Source: Manis javanica
Taxonomy: Eukaryota > Chordata > Mammalia > Pholidota > Manidae
Direction of reading: 5' to 3'
Assembly (NCBI RefSeq): GCF_040802235.1
Contig: NC_133169.1
Coordinates: forward strand, 43,841,034-43,905,033
Length of the DNA: 64,000 nt
The notes under the pieces: model-generated
Told to the model about the DNA's origin: nothing
The model's database searches: none
Seen by the model: the letters and a program-made list of their open reading frames with translations, nothing else
Shown here: one piece after another, positions 1 through 11,065 of the stretch
Numbering within the stretch: the first letter of the stretch is position 1
Layout: every line of letters begins with the position of its first letter
Position numbers and translations under genes: made by a program

Positions 1-336
1 CCGGTCTTACTGCCTTTTATCCCTGGTATTGGGGTCCCTGTCCCTTAAAGGCCTCCAAAAAGCACTCGCCAAAAAAAAAGAAAAAAAATGCTCCGGTTTC
101 TTTCCACCCGCCGGGAGCTGGGGAGAGGGGCACTCAGATCCCGCCGGTCTGGGCTTGTATCTTACCCTCTTCGTGAGGTGCTGGGTTCTCGCAGGTGTGG
201 ATGTGGTCTCGAAGTTGTCCTGTGTCCTCTGGTCTCTATTTTAGGAAGTTGTCTTTGTTATATTTTCATAATTCTATGTGGTTTTGGGAGGAGAGTTCCT
301 CTGCTCTACTCATGCCACCATCCTGGCTCTGCCCCC
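1..336 (-). mobile_element. L1 LINE 5'UTR, 5' end intact, cut by window edge
   Basis: Read on the minus strand, this starts near 336 with a GC-rich leader (GGGGCAGAGCCAGGATGGTG) that matches the usual start of a mammalian L1 5'UTR, where a GCCAAGATGG motif binds YY1. It continues through stretches typical of the family (CTCCTCCCAAAACCACAT, TAGAGACCAGAGGACACAGG, CACACCTGCGAGAACCCAGC) and leaves the window at base 1, so ORF1 and ORF2 would lie to the left. The preserved 5' end means the insertion may be full length. The YY1-like core carries one change (AGGATGG for AAGATGG). Short ORFs here, including an A-run at 70-88, are not genes. The L1 5'UTR call is firm; the lineage-specific subfamily is inferred from memory. 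Confidence 0.85.
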
Positions 337-1640
337 TATCCCCTTTTCTTTTTTATTACAAAATACACATTCATCAGAGAAAATTTGAAAATCAAAAAAG
401 CACGAAAAAGAAAATAAAAATCATTTCAAATCCAGGACCTGGTGAAATCCCCATATCTACTCCATTCGTATCCCAGTATAAGTGCATAGGTGGGATTGGC
501 TCTACCACCTTAGGTTACCCACCATACTTGGGTGACCTAAGGCCATCAGAATGAGTTCACACCCACACTCACACTGTCCCACCAATGCAATGATTTCCCT
601 TATAATCAGTCAGTGCCTTGCATGCTTCTGGTCAGTGGTTGGTTCAAGATTGGGCACATGACCTATGTGGTCCAGTTTTCAAGAAATCCTCTTCTGCATG
701 TTAGAAGAGATATTATCGTTCATCACCACCCCCTGCCTCCTAAGCATACAGACATAAGTGTAGAGGGAAAGCATTTATCCAAGAGGTGCTGGAAGCTATG
801 TGAAAGTCAAGCTGATATTCAGCCACATGATGCCACAGAGCTGCTGATTCCATTCTGGTGGTCCTCTCCACCAGGACCGGATCTCAGCTCCAACTCAACA
901 TTACTGTTCCCTGGGAAACCTGATCCTGCCCCCTGAATCCTTGGCACTAGATGAACAGATGAGTCAACCACAATTATGCACCCATGGTTACTGCTTTCTG
1001 CATCTGAGACCCTATTTGGGATATTCTCAAAGTGCTGAATTCTGCCAAACAGAAATCCATGCTTGTCCCTGGAATCTACCTGCCTTGGAGAGTCACTATA
1101 TTGTTAAGTCTAATTCCAACTTCCTTCCCCTGCCACATCTGAAATGTTAAGGTGCTAGCATGCCTACAGCCTGAACTTGCTGAGTATGTATCACATTCTG
1201 ATACCGTGCAGCTCTTGCCACAAATGTATTATTTTGTCCCTCTCTCCAGGTAGTCTGGGTTACCAGGGAAACAGACGCCAAGACCACATTAACTCTGCAA
1301 GTGTGTATTAGGGAAAAGCCTGGGAGAGAATAGGAGGAGGGAGCCAGAGAAGGCTGGGGAAGTCATCAAGCACAATGCACGTCTGACCTAGTGTGAAGGG
1401 AAGAGGGAGAGAAGGTGGGTGGAAGCAGTTCAGACTGCCTCATCGTCTAAGGAGGCCTGGGAAATCACTGGGGAGTCCTCAAGCTGAGGTTTCAGTCAGA
1501 GGCATCTCTTGTCTCCAAGAATGGGTGTGCCTTGGATCCCACATGAGCAGCCAGTGGATGCCGCTGCCTCCCGCTGTCAGGGATGTCACAGCCCAGTGGC
1601 GTGCTCCTCAAGGCACTCGGGGGTCTGCCGCGAGAGCTCT
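337..1640. other. intergenic, weak repeat remnants
   Basis: No gene is visible. Bases 345-440 (an A-rich stretch with AGAAAATTTGAAAATC) resemble the 3' part of an old L1. Bases 1236-1640 are more GC-rich, starting GGTAGTCTGGGTTACCAGGG and containing purine runs; they look like an old interspersed repeat I cannot name. The open frames at 613-936, 941-1150 and 1393-1656 have no recognisable domain or coding signature. Confidence 0.5.
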
Positions 1641-3374
1641 GATGGCTACCATTTAGTGTCACATTGTTTGAATGTAAAATTGTTAAAGTGTTCTTTTTTA
1701 TTGTGCCTTTTCATTCTTATGTAATGACTATTATGATTAATAATTTATGCATTGACTTCTATTATATTTGAATATCATTTATAATTTCCCTATAATTTAG
1801 TAGTGTCTTAGCTCATCTTTATTTTTAAAATGTATAAGTTGACTTTGCTTTTAAATACAGAGGGACACTTTGATTTTGGGGTGAATTTCATCATTTCGAG
1901 AATGGCTAAAATCCACATAATTGAATCTTCTTTCCCCCTCCTATATGTCTTAATCTCATTTGCTTTAATAATTATGCCTTTTTATATGTAGATATTTACA
2001 TGTCTTACAATGGAATGAAGATAGCTTTATGTGATGCACTTTAAATAACTCCCAGTGGGTGGACTAGCAAAGACATTCTTACCTTTATTTACTAAACACT
2101 GAAAATAGAAACTTTGGACACCTTTCTCTGAGATGAAGCTTTGTAAGAATTGTTCCATGTCTAAATGTGTGTTCTGTTCATTCTTTTATTTTTTTAATCT
2201 CATATATAGTTTCAAGTCAGGAATTATACTGATTTCGACATTCAACTAGTTGCTATCAAAGTTTTCAATTAAGTCTTTTTAATATGATTTTTGCACATAT
2301 TAAGCTGCTAATAGTAATTTTAAAATGATACTCAGAGGTGAGATATGTGGCCACAAAATCTCTCTCTGGTGTTTGAACCTGTGAAAAATCATTCTACTTT
2401 TTTTCCCACATAATCGATCACTCAACCAGAAAAATATGATCTTTGGAGGAATAGAAACTCTTTAACAACTTATAAATAAAGTTCAGGATTTTAGGATTTA
2501 TGTTCTAAAGGTTGTAGGCACCCTAATATGTAATCTTTTGAATGTTATCAGCTCTTTCAGATTGCTAGGTCATCATTACAGCCATTGACAAGAAGGTGAA
2601 AGCAAATCATTTTGTCTGTTTGCTCACCCTTTTTTTCTGTTATTAGCCAGTATGTTTTTGGTCATAAAGGACAGAAACCCAAACTAAACTAACTTAGTTG
2701 GAAAGGAGAATTGTTCTCCCAGGTACCCACAGGAAAGGAAGCGGGCGGTGGCGTAGCTGGGCCATTGTACTCTGCAGCCCTCCTCACAGATTCTTTCTAA
2801 TAGTGGCTCCGTGATCCTCTGCACCTGGGCTCCTCCCAGTGGGTGGCGGCAGCTCCAGGAAGGTGCGTTCCTTAATTCCCACCATCCAGGAGGGAATGCC
2901 TCCTTCTCCTCCAAACCCAGTTTGAAAAATGCCAAGAAAGAGCTGGGATGGGTCTTGGGTAGATCAGGTAGATACCTGCATCGTCATTCATAACTGTGGG
3001 GAGATGGTGGTGTTTAAACCGTTGGCTCAGCTTGGGTTAGGTGCTGGCCTTTATTTAGGCCTTTCATTTGTGGTCAGGAGCATCGAATTGGAAAGAAAAT
3101 TACATATTCTTTAAGCCAAAAGTTTGCAAAGGAGAAAGAAGCATTTCCCAACAGAGGGGGAAGCTGCCCCAGAGAACAGAGGGAGGAGTTTTAGGAGACA
3201 AAACAATCCATATTCATTATACTGACTTTTGCTGATTTGAAACCACCTACCTATTCAGGAATTTCCTTTAAATCCAAGAAAGATTATTATACACCATTCT
3301 TGTATTCAGTCATTTTTATTTCTTTATTTTAATCCAAGTATAGTTTGGGCTGGCCTAACCTACCAACTGAATTT
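1641..3374. other. AT-rich intergenic DNA
   Basis: Bases 1660-2600 are strongly AT-rich with no open frame of note and no repeat I can name. Bases 2647-3060 (starting near GGTCATAAAGGACAGAAACC) have the composition of an old mammalian interspersed repeat, but the family is not recognised. No exon, promoter or RNA gene is supported. Confidence 0.5.
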
Positions 3375-4360
3375 TTCAGAGTTAACGACAATATTCTTCT
3401 TTATTAATATTTTTTAAATAATTTATGAAACTTCAAATAATATAGCTATATGCAAAGTAAAATGTGAAAATGTCTGGCCTTTGACCATTCCCCCAAATCC
3501 CCAGTCAGGTGATGTAACAATCTGGTATACATCTTTCTAACCCTTTTTCCACTCATATCCTACCACATGGGAGTTCACACATACGTGCATATACACAAAT
3601 AGAGAGAAAATTTTAAACAAACTACATAGTGCTTTTTGTGATACTCTGCAACTTGCTTTTTAATTTAAAGTACTCAATTTTATACATCTATATATAGTAT
3701 TTCCTCCTATTTAATGACTACATAGTATTTCATTTGTGGATATAATATGATTTGTTTCATCAGTCCCTTTTTAGTGGGCATTTAAATTGCTTCTCATTTC
3801 ATTATTTCAAAGCAAAGGATATGCATATTTCCAACAAGGGTATACATTCCCTTGTGCATATGTCTGTGCACCTATGTTTAAGTATACCTTGAAGAACAAT
3901 TCCTAGAAGTGGATAGCTGGGTCAAAGTGTATGCAAGCAATATTCTGAATTGTACCATTATGGTATGATCTAACCTCTCTTAGATCAATGACTGCTACGG
4001 TTCTTCTCATTTCTTTACTAATAGATATTTTCCATTCTTCACATTTTGATCATGATTTTTGAAGTCATTTCCTTACAGATAAGTTAGAAACTTCTTCTGG
4101 GCTCTGATGTATTATAAAATTGTTTTATTGTACTAGAGTATTTTTGCATATCTATGTAAGTTTTAGATATTCATGTTTTCATTTGTTGAGGCTTTGTGTC
4201 GGAATTTTACTGTGTTTATCAGAAAAAGAAATCCCTTACCAGTTATTCTGCCATTTTGATGGTGCTTCAGTTAAGCATTTTTAAAAATATATCCCAAAAC
4301 ACTACTTATCTGAAATATATTATTTTATATGCCAGAGAGTCTAAGTTTTAAACTCTTCAT
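3375..4360 (-). mobile_element. ancient L1 (L1M/ME-type) 3' fragment
   Basis: The plus strand reads like the complement of the end of L1 ORF2 and its 3'UTR: ACTTGCTTTTTAATTTAAAG, then an ACTACATAGTATTTCATTTG stretch, a TTTAGTGGGCATTTAAATTG stretch, and CCTAGAAGTGGATAGCTGGG followed by TCAAAGTGTATG. This order is characteristic of old L1M/L1ME copies in minus orientation. It is highly diverged and keeps no reading frame. The core at 3530-4010 is the confident part; the edges are approximate. Confidence 0.7.
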
Positions 4361-4881
4361 CATCAAAAGTTTTTCAATTTTAATTTAAACATTAGGGATG
4401 AAAACAGTCTTGAGAGAGCTCCCAAGCATACCTGAATGTGACTTTGGTCCCTCAAGACAACCTCTGGGCTGTCACAATCATACAGAAATGATCTCTGAAA
4501 AGATTTGCTCTTGTCCTAATGAATCCATGTGTTACTGTCTGAGGTCCTTGGATTGGCTTTGTAGGATTTTTCCTCTCTGACATGCCTCTCACATTGTGAG
4601 CTAAAACACTGCTCAGTACTTTCGGTAGGCCCTTCCCCTGCCTATCTACTTTCTATGAACAAATCATTTCATCAAGCTTGATGTAATTGTCTCCAGTAAA
4701 CAAATAAAATAAATAGATTAAAGGAAGCCTGAGTGAGTGAGGTGTCTAAGCTTTATTTTGTACATGGACTCTGGGATATCTGTTTTGCCTGCTGGATGGT
4801 TTATTTTGCTTTTTCTTGATCTTAGCCAGATTCTAGAAAGGTGCAGTGATTCTCTAGTTGAATTCTGGATGAATAAGATCT

Positions 4882-4912
<31 letters not shown>

Positions 4913-5134
4913 CTAATTAGCATCCTTAGAGAATTAGGGTTACAGAGTATGCCAAGTACAGAATTTAAAAAAAATGCCAGAATATCAAAGGAAGATATAA
5001 CTATACTCAAGTACTAAAGCCTTTTATTTTTAGGCAAATCAACCTCTGATGCTATGCACTGCAAATATATTTCCCAGTTTGTCACTTATCTACTTACTTT
5101 GTTGCAGGTGGTATTCTTAATTAAAATTCTTAAG
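4361..5134. other. intergenic with (TA)n microsatellite
   Basis: Nothing gene-like is visible. A (TA)n run of about 15 units lies at 4884-4913 and explains the isoleucine/tyrosine-rich open frame over it. The rest is unassigned AT-rich sequence. Confidence 0.6.
4884..4913. repeat. (TA)n microsatellite
   Basis: An uninterrupted alternating TA run of about 30 bp, flanked by TTAC and CTAATTAG. Likely length-variable. Confidence 0.95.
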
Positions 5135-5236
5135 AAAGTCAGAGTTTTCGATCTTTTCTTTCTTGACTTCTATGCTTATGTCATACTTAGAAATGCTTTT
5201 CCATTCCCATATCATTCTTTTATTTCTTATTTAAAT

Positions 5237-5249
5237 GTATGGTTTATTT
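5237..5249. repeat. target site duplication, left copy, of U1 retrocopy
   Basis: GTATGGTTTATTT, identical to 5431-5443. The right copy overlaps the first four bases of the U1 copy, so the exact insertion point is ambiguous by up to 4 bp. The duplication indicates L1-machinery retroposition. Confidence 0.9.
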
Positions 5250-5266
5250 ATTTATTTATTTTTTAT

Positions 5267-5434
5267 AGGGGAAAGCACGAACGCAGTGGTAGTCCCCCAC
5301 TACCACAAATTATGCAGTCGAGTTTCCCACATTTGGGGAAATCGCAGGGGTCAGCACATCCGGGTGCAGGGGATCAGCCTCGCCCTGGGAGAACAGCCTT
5401 CGTGATCATGGCATCTCCGCTGCCGGGTAAGTAT
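5267..5434 (-). pseudogene. U1 snRNA retropseudogene (RNU1-like)
   Basis: Reading the minus strand from 5434 gives ATACTTACCCGGCAGCGGAG, the U1 5' end (ATACTTACCTGGCAGGGGAG) with its splice-site-pairing ACTTACC intact. It then runs through the whole U1 sequence, including GATCACGAAGG, CCCAGGGCGAGGC, GGATGTGCTGACCCCTGCGA, the Sm-site region ATAATTTGTGGTAGTG, and the 3' stem ending GCTTTCCCCT. It is essentially full length (about 164 nt in functional U1) with several substitutions and one 6-nt insertion (GGTAGT, plus strand near 5288-5293). It is a retrocopy, not a gene. An A-rich tail lies at 5250-5266 (minus-strand A/T tail). A 13-bp target duplication GTATGGTTTATTT is found at 5237-5249 and 5431-5443. 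No PSE-type promoter is expected or seen. Confidence 0.95.
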
Positions 5435-6284
5435 GGTTTATTTTTTACCTTTAAACCTTTGGTGCATTTAAAATTTATCCTGGGGTAATATATGTAGGGA
5501 TGGATTTTAGTTAATTTTTTCCCTAAATGGCCTCCGAGTTGTCTCACCATATATTGAATTATCCACCTTTTCCAAATGACAGTACTGAGTGTTTTAATTA
5601 TGGCTGTACAGTCTGTTCTGTAAGCGTAGTTCCTCCTCATTGCTCTTCTCTTTCAGAATATTTTTGACTAATTTTTGCTTAGTTTTGTTTCCATATACAA
5701 ATTTTAATCAGCTTGTCTAGCTGAAAAAAGGTTGATAATTTTAATTGGGATTTTATAATTTTCATGGATAAATTTAGGGGAGAATTGATATCTTCATACT
5801 GGTAAGCCCACTTTTCCACTTGTTCCTATCTTCTTTTGAGTTTCTCAGCAGCATTTTGAAGTTTTCATGCAAATCTTGAACTTCTTAGTTTATTCTCAGC
5901 AAAGTTTTATTTCTTTATTGTTGTTGCTTTTGTAAAAAGGGTTTTTTCCCATTATGTTCTCTAATTGTATATTTTTATGTATTTATGAGGGCTTTTGATT
6001 TCTGAATGTAAACTTTGTGCCCAGTCACATTACTGATTTAGCTTATTCTTTGTATTTTGTTTTCTTGAATTTTCCAGATGTTCAATCAAATTATTTGAAA
6101 TTAAGGTTAATTTTGTGTTTTTTCTCATATTTTCTACTTGCATTTTTTTCTTTTATCTACTTGCATTGGCTAACAGGACAGAATTTTTAATTAATTTGTT
6201 CAGATTTATCAGGTGACGTATACAAATTTAAATTGAAGATCTATCATTTCATGAAACATATAACTGATCCATCCCTTTACTAGA

Positions 6285-6532
6285 TGAAGGGCCCCCACCA
6301 GTAAGATGGTGAACTTCCGGCTTCTCTTGGGGGGGGGGTCCTCGGTTCCCGATGGCACCACCTGAAGCCCAATCACCTCTCGCCCCCCTCCCAATCCCAG
6401 CACCTAGCCAATAGCCACCAGCCCCGTAGAAGTAACACCACAATCACCCCATGCCCCTTCCTATATAACCCAGCACCTTTCCCTAATAAAGTGGATTTCT
6501 CCGGTGAATTGCTACTGTGTGGCGCTCCTACA
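6285..6532 (+). mobile_element. LTR fossil (ERV-type), likely solo
   Basis: A GC-richer block starting TGAAGGGCCCCCACC and ending CTCCTACA. Near its end it has a TATA-like CCTATATAACCC (6470-6480) followed by a polyadenylation signal AATAAA (6485-6490), the layout of a retroviral LTR. The flanks TAGA and CAGA form only a near-match 4-bp duplication, so the ends are approximate. I see no internal retroviral sequence beside it. The class is uncertain (ERV1 most likely by layout). It is a short, old copy. Confidence 0.65.
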
Positions 6533-7990
6533 CAGACAGAAGTTAAACTCTAGGAAGCTGGCCTGAGAAATACAGAAGTCTGGAAAATGGAAGCCCTGTA
6601 TAAACTTCAAGCAAAGAGGCAAAAATTCCTTCCTAACCAACTACCATGCCTCTAGGGAGGGCAAAGATTGACATTAATGTCTTTGCTGACCTCTTCTGGC
6701 AAGTCTGAAAGCAGCCAGAATATTAGATTTGATTGATTATTTTTCCCAAGAAGTTCCTGGGTTTTCCAGGGCTGTCTCTCTAAAAACATATTTTAGTATC
6801 TTGAACATTATTTTTAAATTTCACTTTGTTCTAAAGATGTCTCCCATCATACTTGTCTGTGAATCCCCATCGAGAACACAGGACCTGGTTCATAGTAATG
6901 CTTAATAAACTTTTTTAAATAGAAAAAAAAATTCACTTTGCTTTAATCTCTCTACCTCTTTCTTTCCTTCCCCCTCTCTTTTTACATAACTTTCAAGTCT
7001 TTATCTCCCTTTACCCTCCCTCAGATTTTTTACTGTTCCCACATTCCTGTTTGCACAACTGTCATTTCTGACTGGCTTTGTTTCTGAGCTCCAAACTCAG
7101 GCAATCCTTGAAATGTGGCGCTTGGGAAGGCAGTGGCTGCCTTGACTGGAGCAGTTTCAGTGGGCATTTGGGAGGAGAATCCATCTTGCTGTCGGTGAAG
7201 AAATGAATAGAAAGTATGGAAGAAATAACAGTGTGTGTATAGTTCTATTTCAGGGTAGTTGACAAGGAAGGAAAGAAAAGACTGAATGGTTACATAATGG
7301 TTACAAATAAGGAAAACATACTCATTCGTTTGGGTGTGAGGTGGCCTTGCAAATGCATTTCCTGTATCTCTGATGAGCAGAAGTGTAACTGACCGGCAGC
7401 CCCAGCTGCTGTGCTCTGAAATCCTTCCCTTCCTTCACTGGGACCATGCTTCCCACAGGCTGCATCCACCTGATGATTATGGATGGCAGGGGCACCAGAG
7501 CAGGTCTCTCCCTGGGATATCCAGGACAGTTCAGATGGGTGACAAGCTCAGATGGCCTTGTTGAACTTAGTTAGGACTGCACACTGCAGTACATGCAGTG
7601 TATCCAACCTTTACCCAACCTTCACCCCTGCCCTCTCTCTTTCACAAAGCTTATACATGACAATCTGACAGCTCTTCCTGATTTCCGAACCCCAGTATTC
7701 TTCCTCTTCCTCCCTAATAGGCATTTTCTCTAAAATTTCTTGGACTTCAGATCCTTTGTGTCTGCTTCTTGAAGGACTTACACTAACACAGACTGGAATA
7801 CCCTTGAGGATGTTTGAAAGATAAGAGCAGGGGTGGAGAAGAGTACTTATTTCCCATTATCTTTCTTGCAGAATCCTTTCCAAACTTTCTAGTTTTTGTC
7901 TGTCTGCAGCCGCATGTCCTGATGTCTTACAGCTTTCCTCTCAGTATCTTCCTCCTCCCAATGTGATTTCTGACCTTGTCCCAAATCTGA
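6533..7990. other. intergenic; possible L2 tail
   Basis: No gene is supported. Bases 6850-6925 (GAACACAGGACCTGGTTCAT, then AGTAATGCTTAATAAAC and an A-run) resemble the 3' end of an L2 element in plus orientation. Bases 6940-7030 form a pyrimidine-rich tract. The rest is unassigned. Confidence 0.5.
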
Positions 7991-7995
7991 ACTTC

Positions 7996-8790
7996 TGTGG
8001 GTAAAATTGTAATATTTCCAGAACAACTCACCTGGCTTTGGTTCATTTGCATATCCTCAGGCACAGAGAGTTCATCTCCATGTCAGTGGGTAATTACCTG
8101 GGCAACTGAGGGCATGTCTGAACTTGAGAGGTTAAAGGGAGGGGCTGGCTTGCTTGCTTGCTTCCTCCGGAGCAGGAGAGAGAGATGGCACTGGACTGCA
8201 GTTTATAAGCAATAAACGGGTTTTAATCTTTATTTTGTAGGATCTGAAGAATCAAAAGTTAGCATAAGTACAGCCATCTTAAAGGCTTAAATACCACCCT
8301 CTAACCTAGAAGGAGGAAAATTATTTGAATCTTGAAAAACAAGTTAGTCAGCCAGTGTTAAATGTAGTGACCTTTAATTAGCTGACCTCAAATCAGTTAA
8401 TCATACACACCAAGCTTATCTTGCTAGAACCACCCTAAACATTCCGAAGGTAATCTTATCTAACCAGACCCCAGGATGTGGCCCCAGGCAAAGATTTATG
8501 TGTCTATGAAAAAACACTGTATTGTGATTGTGGAAAATGTTGCCCCCTTTGAAAATGCTATAAAACCTTCTGGCTTTGTGTGCTCAGGGTCTTTGTTGAG
8601 ACCCGCTGCTTCAGGCTAACTTGGACCCCAGCTAGCTGGTTCCTGAATAAATTCCTCTTGCTTATTGCATCAAGAGACGCCTTCCGTGAGTGATTTGGGG
8701 CGGCGTCCTCCTCTGGGAGAATCCAACAATTTCTCCCTTTGACTGATTTTGGTTTTTAGAGGTGTTTTGCTCCAGGATTTCCTCTTCCTG
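7996..8790 (+). mobile_element. probable older LTR hosting a solo LTR
   Basis: Bases 7996-8235 have an LTR-like layout: TGTGGGTAAAATTG at the start, a TTCATTTGCATA octamer-like stretch, a (GCTT)n run at 8148-8163, then TTTATAAGCAATAAACGGG with TATA and polyadenylation elements. The sequence appears to resume after 8728 (TTTCTCCCTTTGACTG), so the solo LTR at 8236-8728 may have landed inside it. The class and right boundary are uncertain. Confidence 0.45.
8236..8728 (+). mobile_element. solo ERV LTR with 4-bp target duplication
   Basis: It begins TGTAGGATCTGAAG and ends GAGAATCCAACA, the TG...CA ends of a retroviral LTR, and is flanked on both sides by ATTT (8232-8235 and 8729-8732), a 4-bp duplication usual for class I ERVs. 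Inside are TATAAAA (8559-8565), a perfect 6-bp stem GGGTCT/AGACCC around TTGTTG (8587-8604) in the expected R region, and AATAAA (8646-8651). It is 493 bp, a normal LTR length. No internal retroviral sequence adjoins it, so it is a recombination product. Exact flanks suggest moderate age, younger than the sequence it interrupts. Confidence 0.82.
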
Positions 8791-11060
8791 GACTTATAAC
8801 TTCCCATCTAGCTTTTAACCTAAATAAACCAGAAGTATCTGAGCAAATCTGGTGGGCTCCTAGGATGGCAGCTACTATATGGTTTTATTTTTACTGCAGA
8901 AACGTTGCTTATTTTCTGACTGCCTACATAATGACATGTTGAAATGGATGTTTTCGTTATCATAGAATTTCAAAGGACAAAGCTTAAGAAATAGGCATTA
9001 AGAAACACAAATTCTAAAGAAGTGCCAGATACAACTCTGCAAGTCCTATGAAAAATCGAACAACAGTCCATTGACCTTCATTCCACTGCCCATCAAGTCT
9101 GTCAGAACAGAAGACTACAGTTACCAGTGGGAACAAATTCATAGGTGAAGAGTTCTATAGTTCCCTCTCTCCCACCTGCCCTAGACAAGTAAAGGCAGGT
9201 TCCAAGATGAAACCCCGATAAGAGTCTAGAGATGTAGGAGTGGTCCGTTACCTATCCTACTCCTTAGTTGGATGCAAAATCTAACAGACCCACCTTGGTT
9301 CCTCTAGAGTAGCAGCAGTATGATGAGAGTTCTAGGATAAAAAGACATTTATTCTCAGAGCTTGAGAGGGCAGAGAGAGCTGGGGATGATAGCCAGCCTG
9401 CACTCTTATCATTGATAAGGCAGAAGGGCACAAGTGGGTATCACAGAAGGCATGAGTCATCTTGAAGGTTGATTGTCCAAGAGTGGCTGTCCCCTCAGAT
9501 GAGGAGACCCTGGTACTGAGAGGCTGTAAGTTGAACAAGCAGTGTAGGAATTGGAAGGGGATCTCTAAACAATGTGAAATGCAGGTGTCCTTTCAGGATA
9601 TCTAAAGAAGGCACAAATATGCCCACTGAGAATCATTGCCCTACAAAGGGCATCAGTGTCTAAGGAAAGGATAAACAGCTCCAGACAAGAAAAGGACTCC
9701 TGTCCCTTTACACTACCTCTTCCCTGTCCTGACACTAGAAGGCGCAGGGAAGAGATGGAGGGTTGGAGTAAACTAGCAAAGAAAACCAAAAGAGTAAACC
9801 ATTCCTGCTCTCCACCTGGAGATCTCTAGGTTGCAGGTCAGACTTGATCAGGGGAGAAGAAACTCTTTAAATGATACGCAACATTGAAGTCCTAATATAG
9901 ACTAGGCTGCACAACTTCACACCTGATGGTGGGTCTTCAGAAATAACATGAAGTGGTTTTTATAAGCAAAGTTAGTAGAAAATCACAGGGTCTGCCTTAA
10001 TGTCACATAGAGCAAGGGAAGGGACATCTGATGGAGCATGTGGGAAGCAAAGGTTGAAAGAAAAGTAGCCATTTCCTATTTCCATAGCATTATATTTAGT
10101 TCATTTAATAAATTTGCTACCCACCCTTTGAAATGTCCTTACATAGAAAGCATGGATTGAAAGGCGCAGCCTTACCAAGTTAACAGAAGTGTTGTCAGCA
10201 TCTTTTCAAAGGAGCACTATCTTGCAGGGCCTTGGCCTCCCATGATCTTGTGGATATCAGATTGCATGACCTGCGCAGATTGCTGTACTCTGGGATTTTT
10301 AGAAGTATTCTTTATCCTTTCCTATTGGATCCTAAGATTTCTGCCCTGTTGTCAGCCAGCTGAGCTAGTTGTCCCTGGATTTTGCCTGCATTAACTCTCC
10401 CAGCTGTACCAGCCCCAGCCTCTGCTCCTTACTCCCAAGCCCTGCCTCCAGAAGTCTTCCCTTCACATCCTATCTACTCCCATTCTTTCTAAATGCAATC
10501 ATTCTTTCTAATATCATGTACATTTTTCTGTATTCAGTCACATCCTTTCTAGCTATACGTTTCATGGTCTTAAGTCATCTTGATATTTCTTCACCATCTA
10601 GTCTCTCTCCATCTTCCCGATCACTCCAGATTCCTATTTGAATGCACATCAACACACATACTTTTATTTTAACTCAATGGAAAGAATAATAATCATAATC
10701 CACAGATAAGTAAGAGAGGGACCAATTTATCATACCACTAGATCCAGTCACCTTTTTCTAATTTTCTTTTTTTAAATTCCTGTGAAGTTCTAACACTTTA
10801 CCCTTGCACACTGACTTTTTCAGCATGTTTGCTTGGATAATTCATCCCACTAACTCACCAGGGTCTATGAGACAGCTTGCATTCTGTGTCTCTCACACAC
10901 AAGAACCTTATTTCATTTTTCTCTAGTAGACACCTGAAGCTTGGGAAAAATTAGAGCCCCCAGTCAACAGATACACATGCCTCTCAGTTCCCAGAGTGAA
11001 GATGGGAAAGGCATTCTGCTTGAGAATAAGCTTGGCTTGCGGGGCAGGGGCAGAGTGGCA
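8791..11060. other. intergenic, nothing assigned
   Basis: No exon, RNA gene or repeat that I can name with confidence. Open frames at 9332-9538 and 9565-9789 (minus) and 10369-10641 (plus) lack domain signals. The last is serine/proline/leucine-rich, from a pyrimidine-rich stretch at 10370-10640. Confidence 0.5.
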
Positions 11061-11065
11061 GACAG

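Larger units (their letters stand above)
5135..6200 (-). mobile_element. ancient L1M, ORF2 3' part, interrupted by U1 pseudogene
   Basis: The plus strand matches the complement of L1 ORF2. Examples are ATGGATTTTAGTTAATTTTT with CCCTAAATGGCC, then ACTGGTAAGCCC, a TTTTGAGTTTCTCAGCAGCA stretch, and finally GTGCCCAGTCACATTACTGA near 6020. It is decayed with no useful frame. A U1 snRNA retrocopy (5250-5434) sits inside it with a target duplication, so the L1 is the older of the two. The left edge is uncertain because the sequence there is diverged. Confidence 0.7.

Noticed and set aside
5374-5640. 88-codon minus-strand open frame
   Set aside because: Runs through the U1 snRNA copy and an old L1; it is a shadow.
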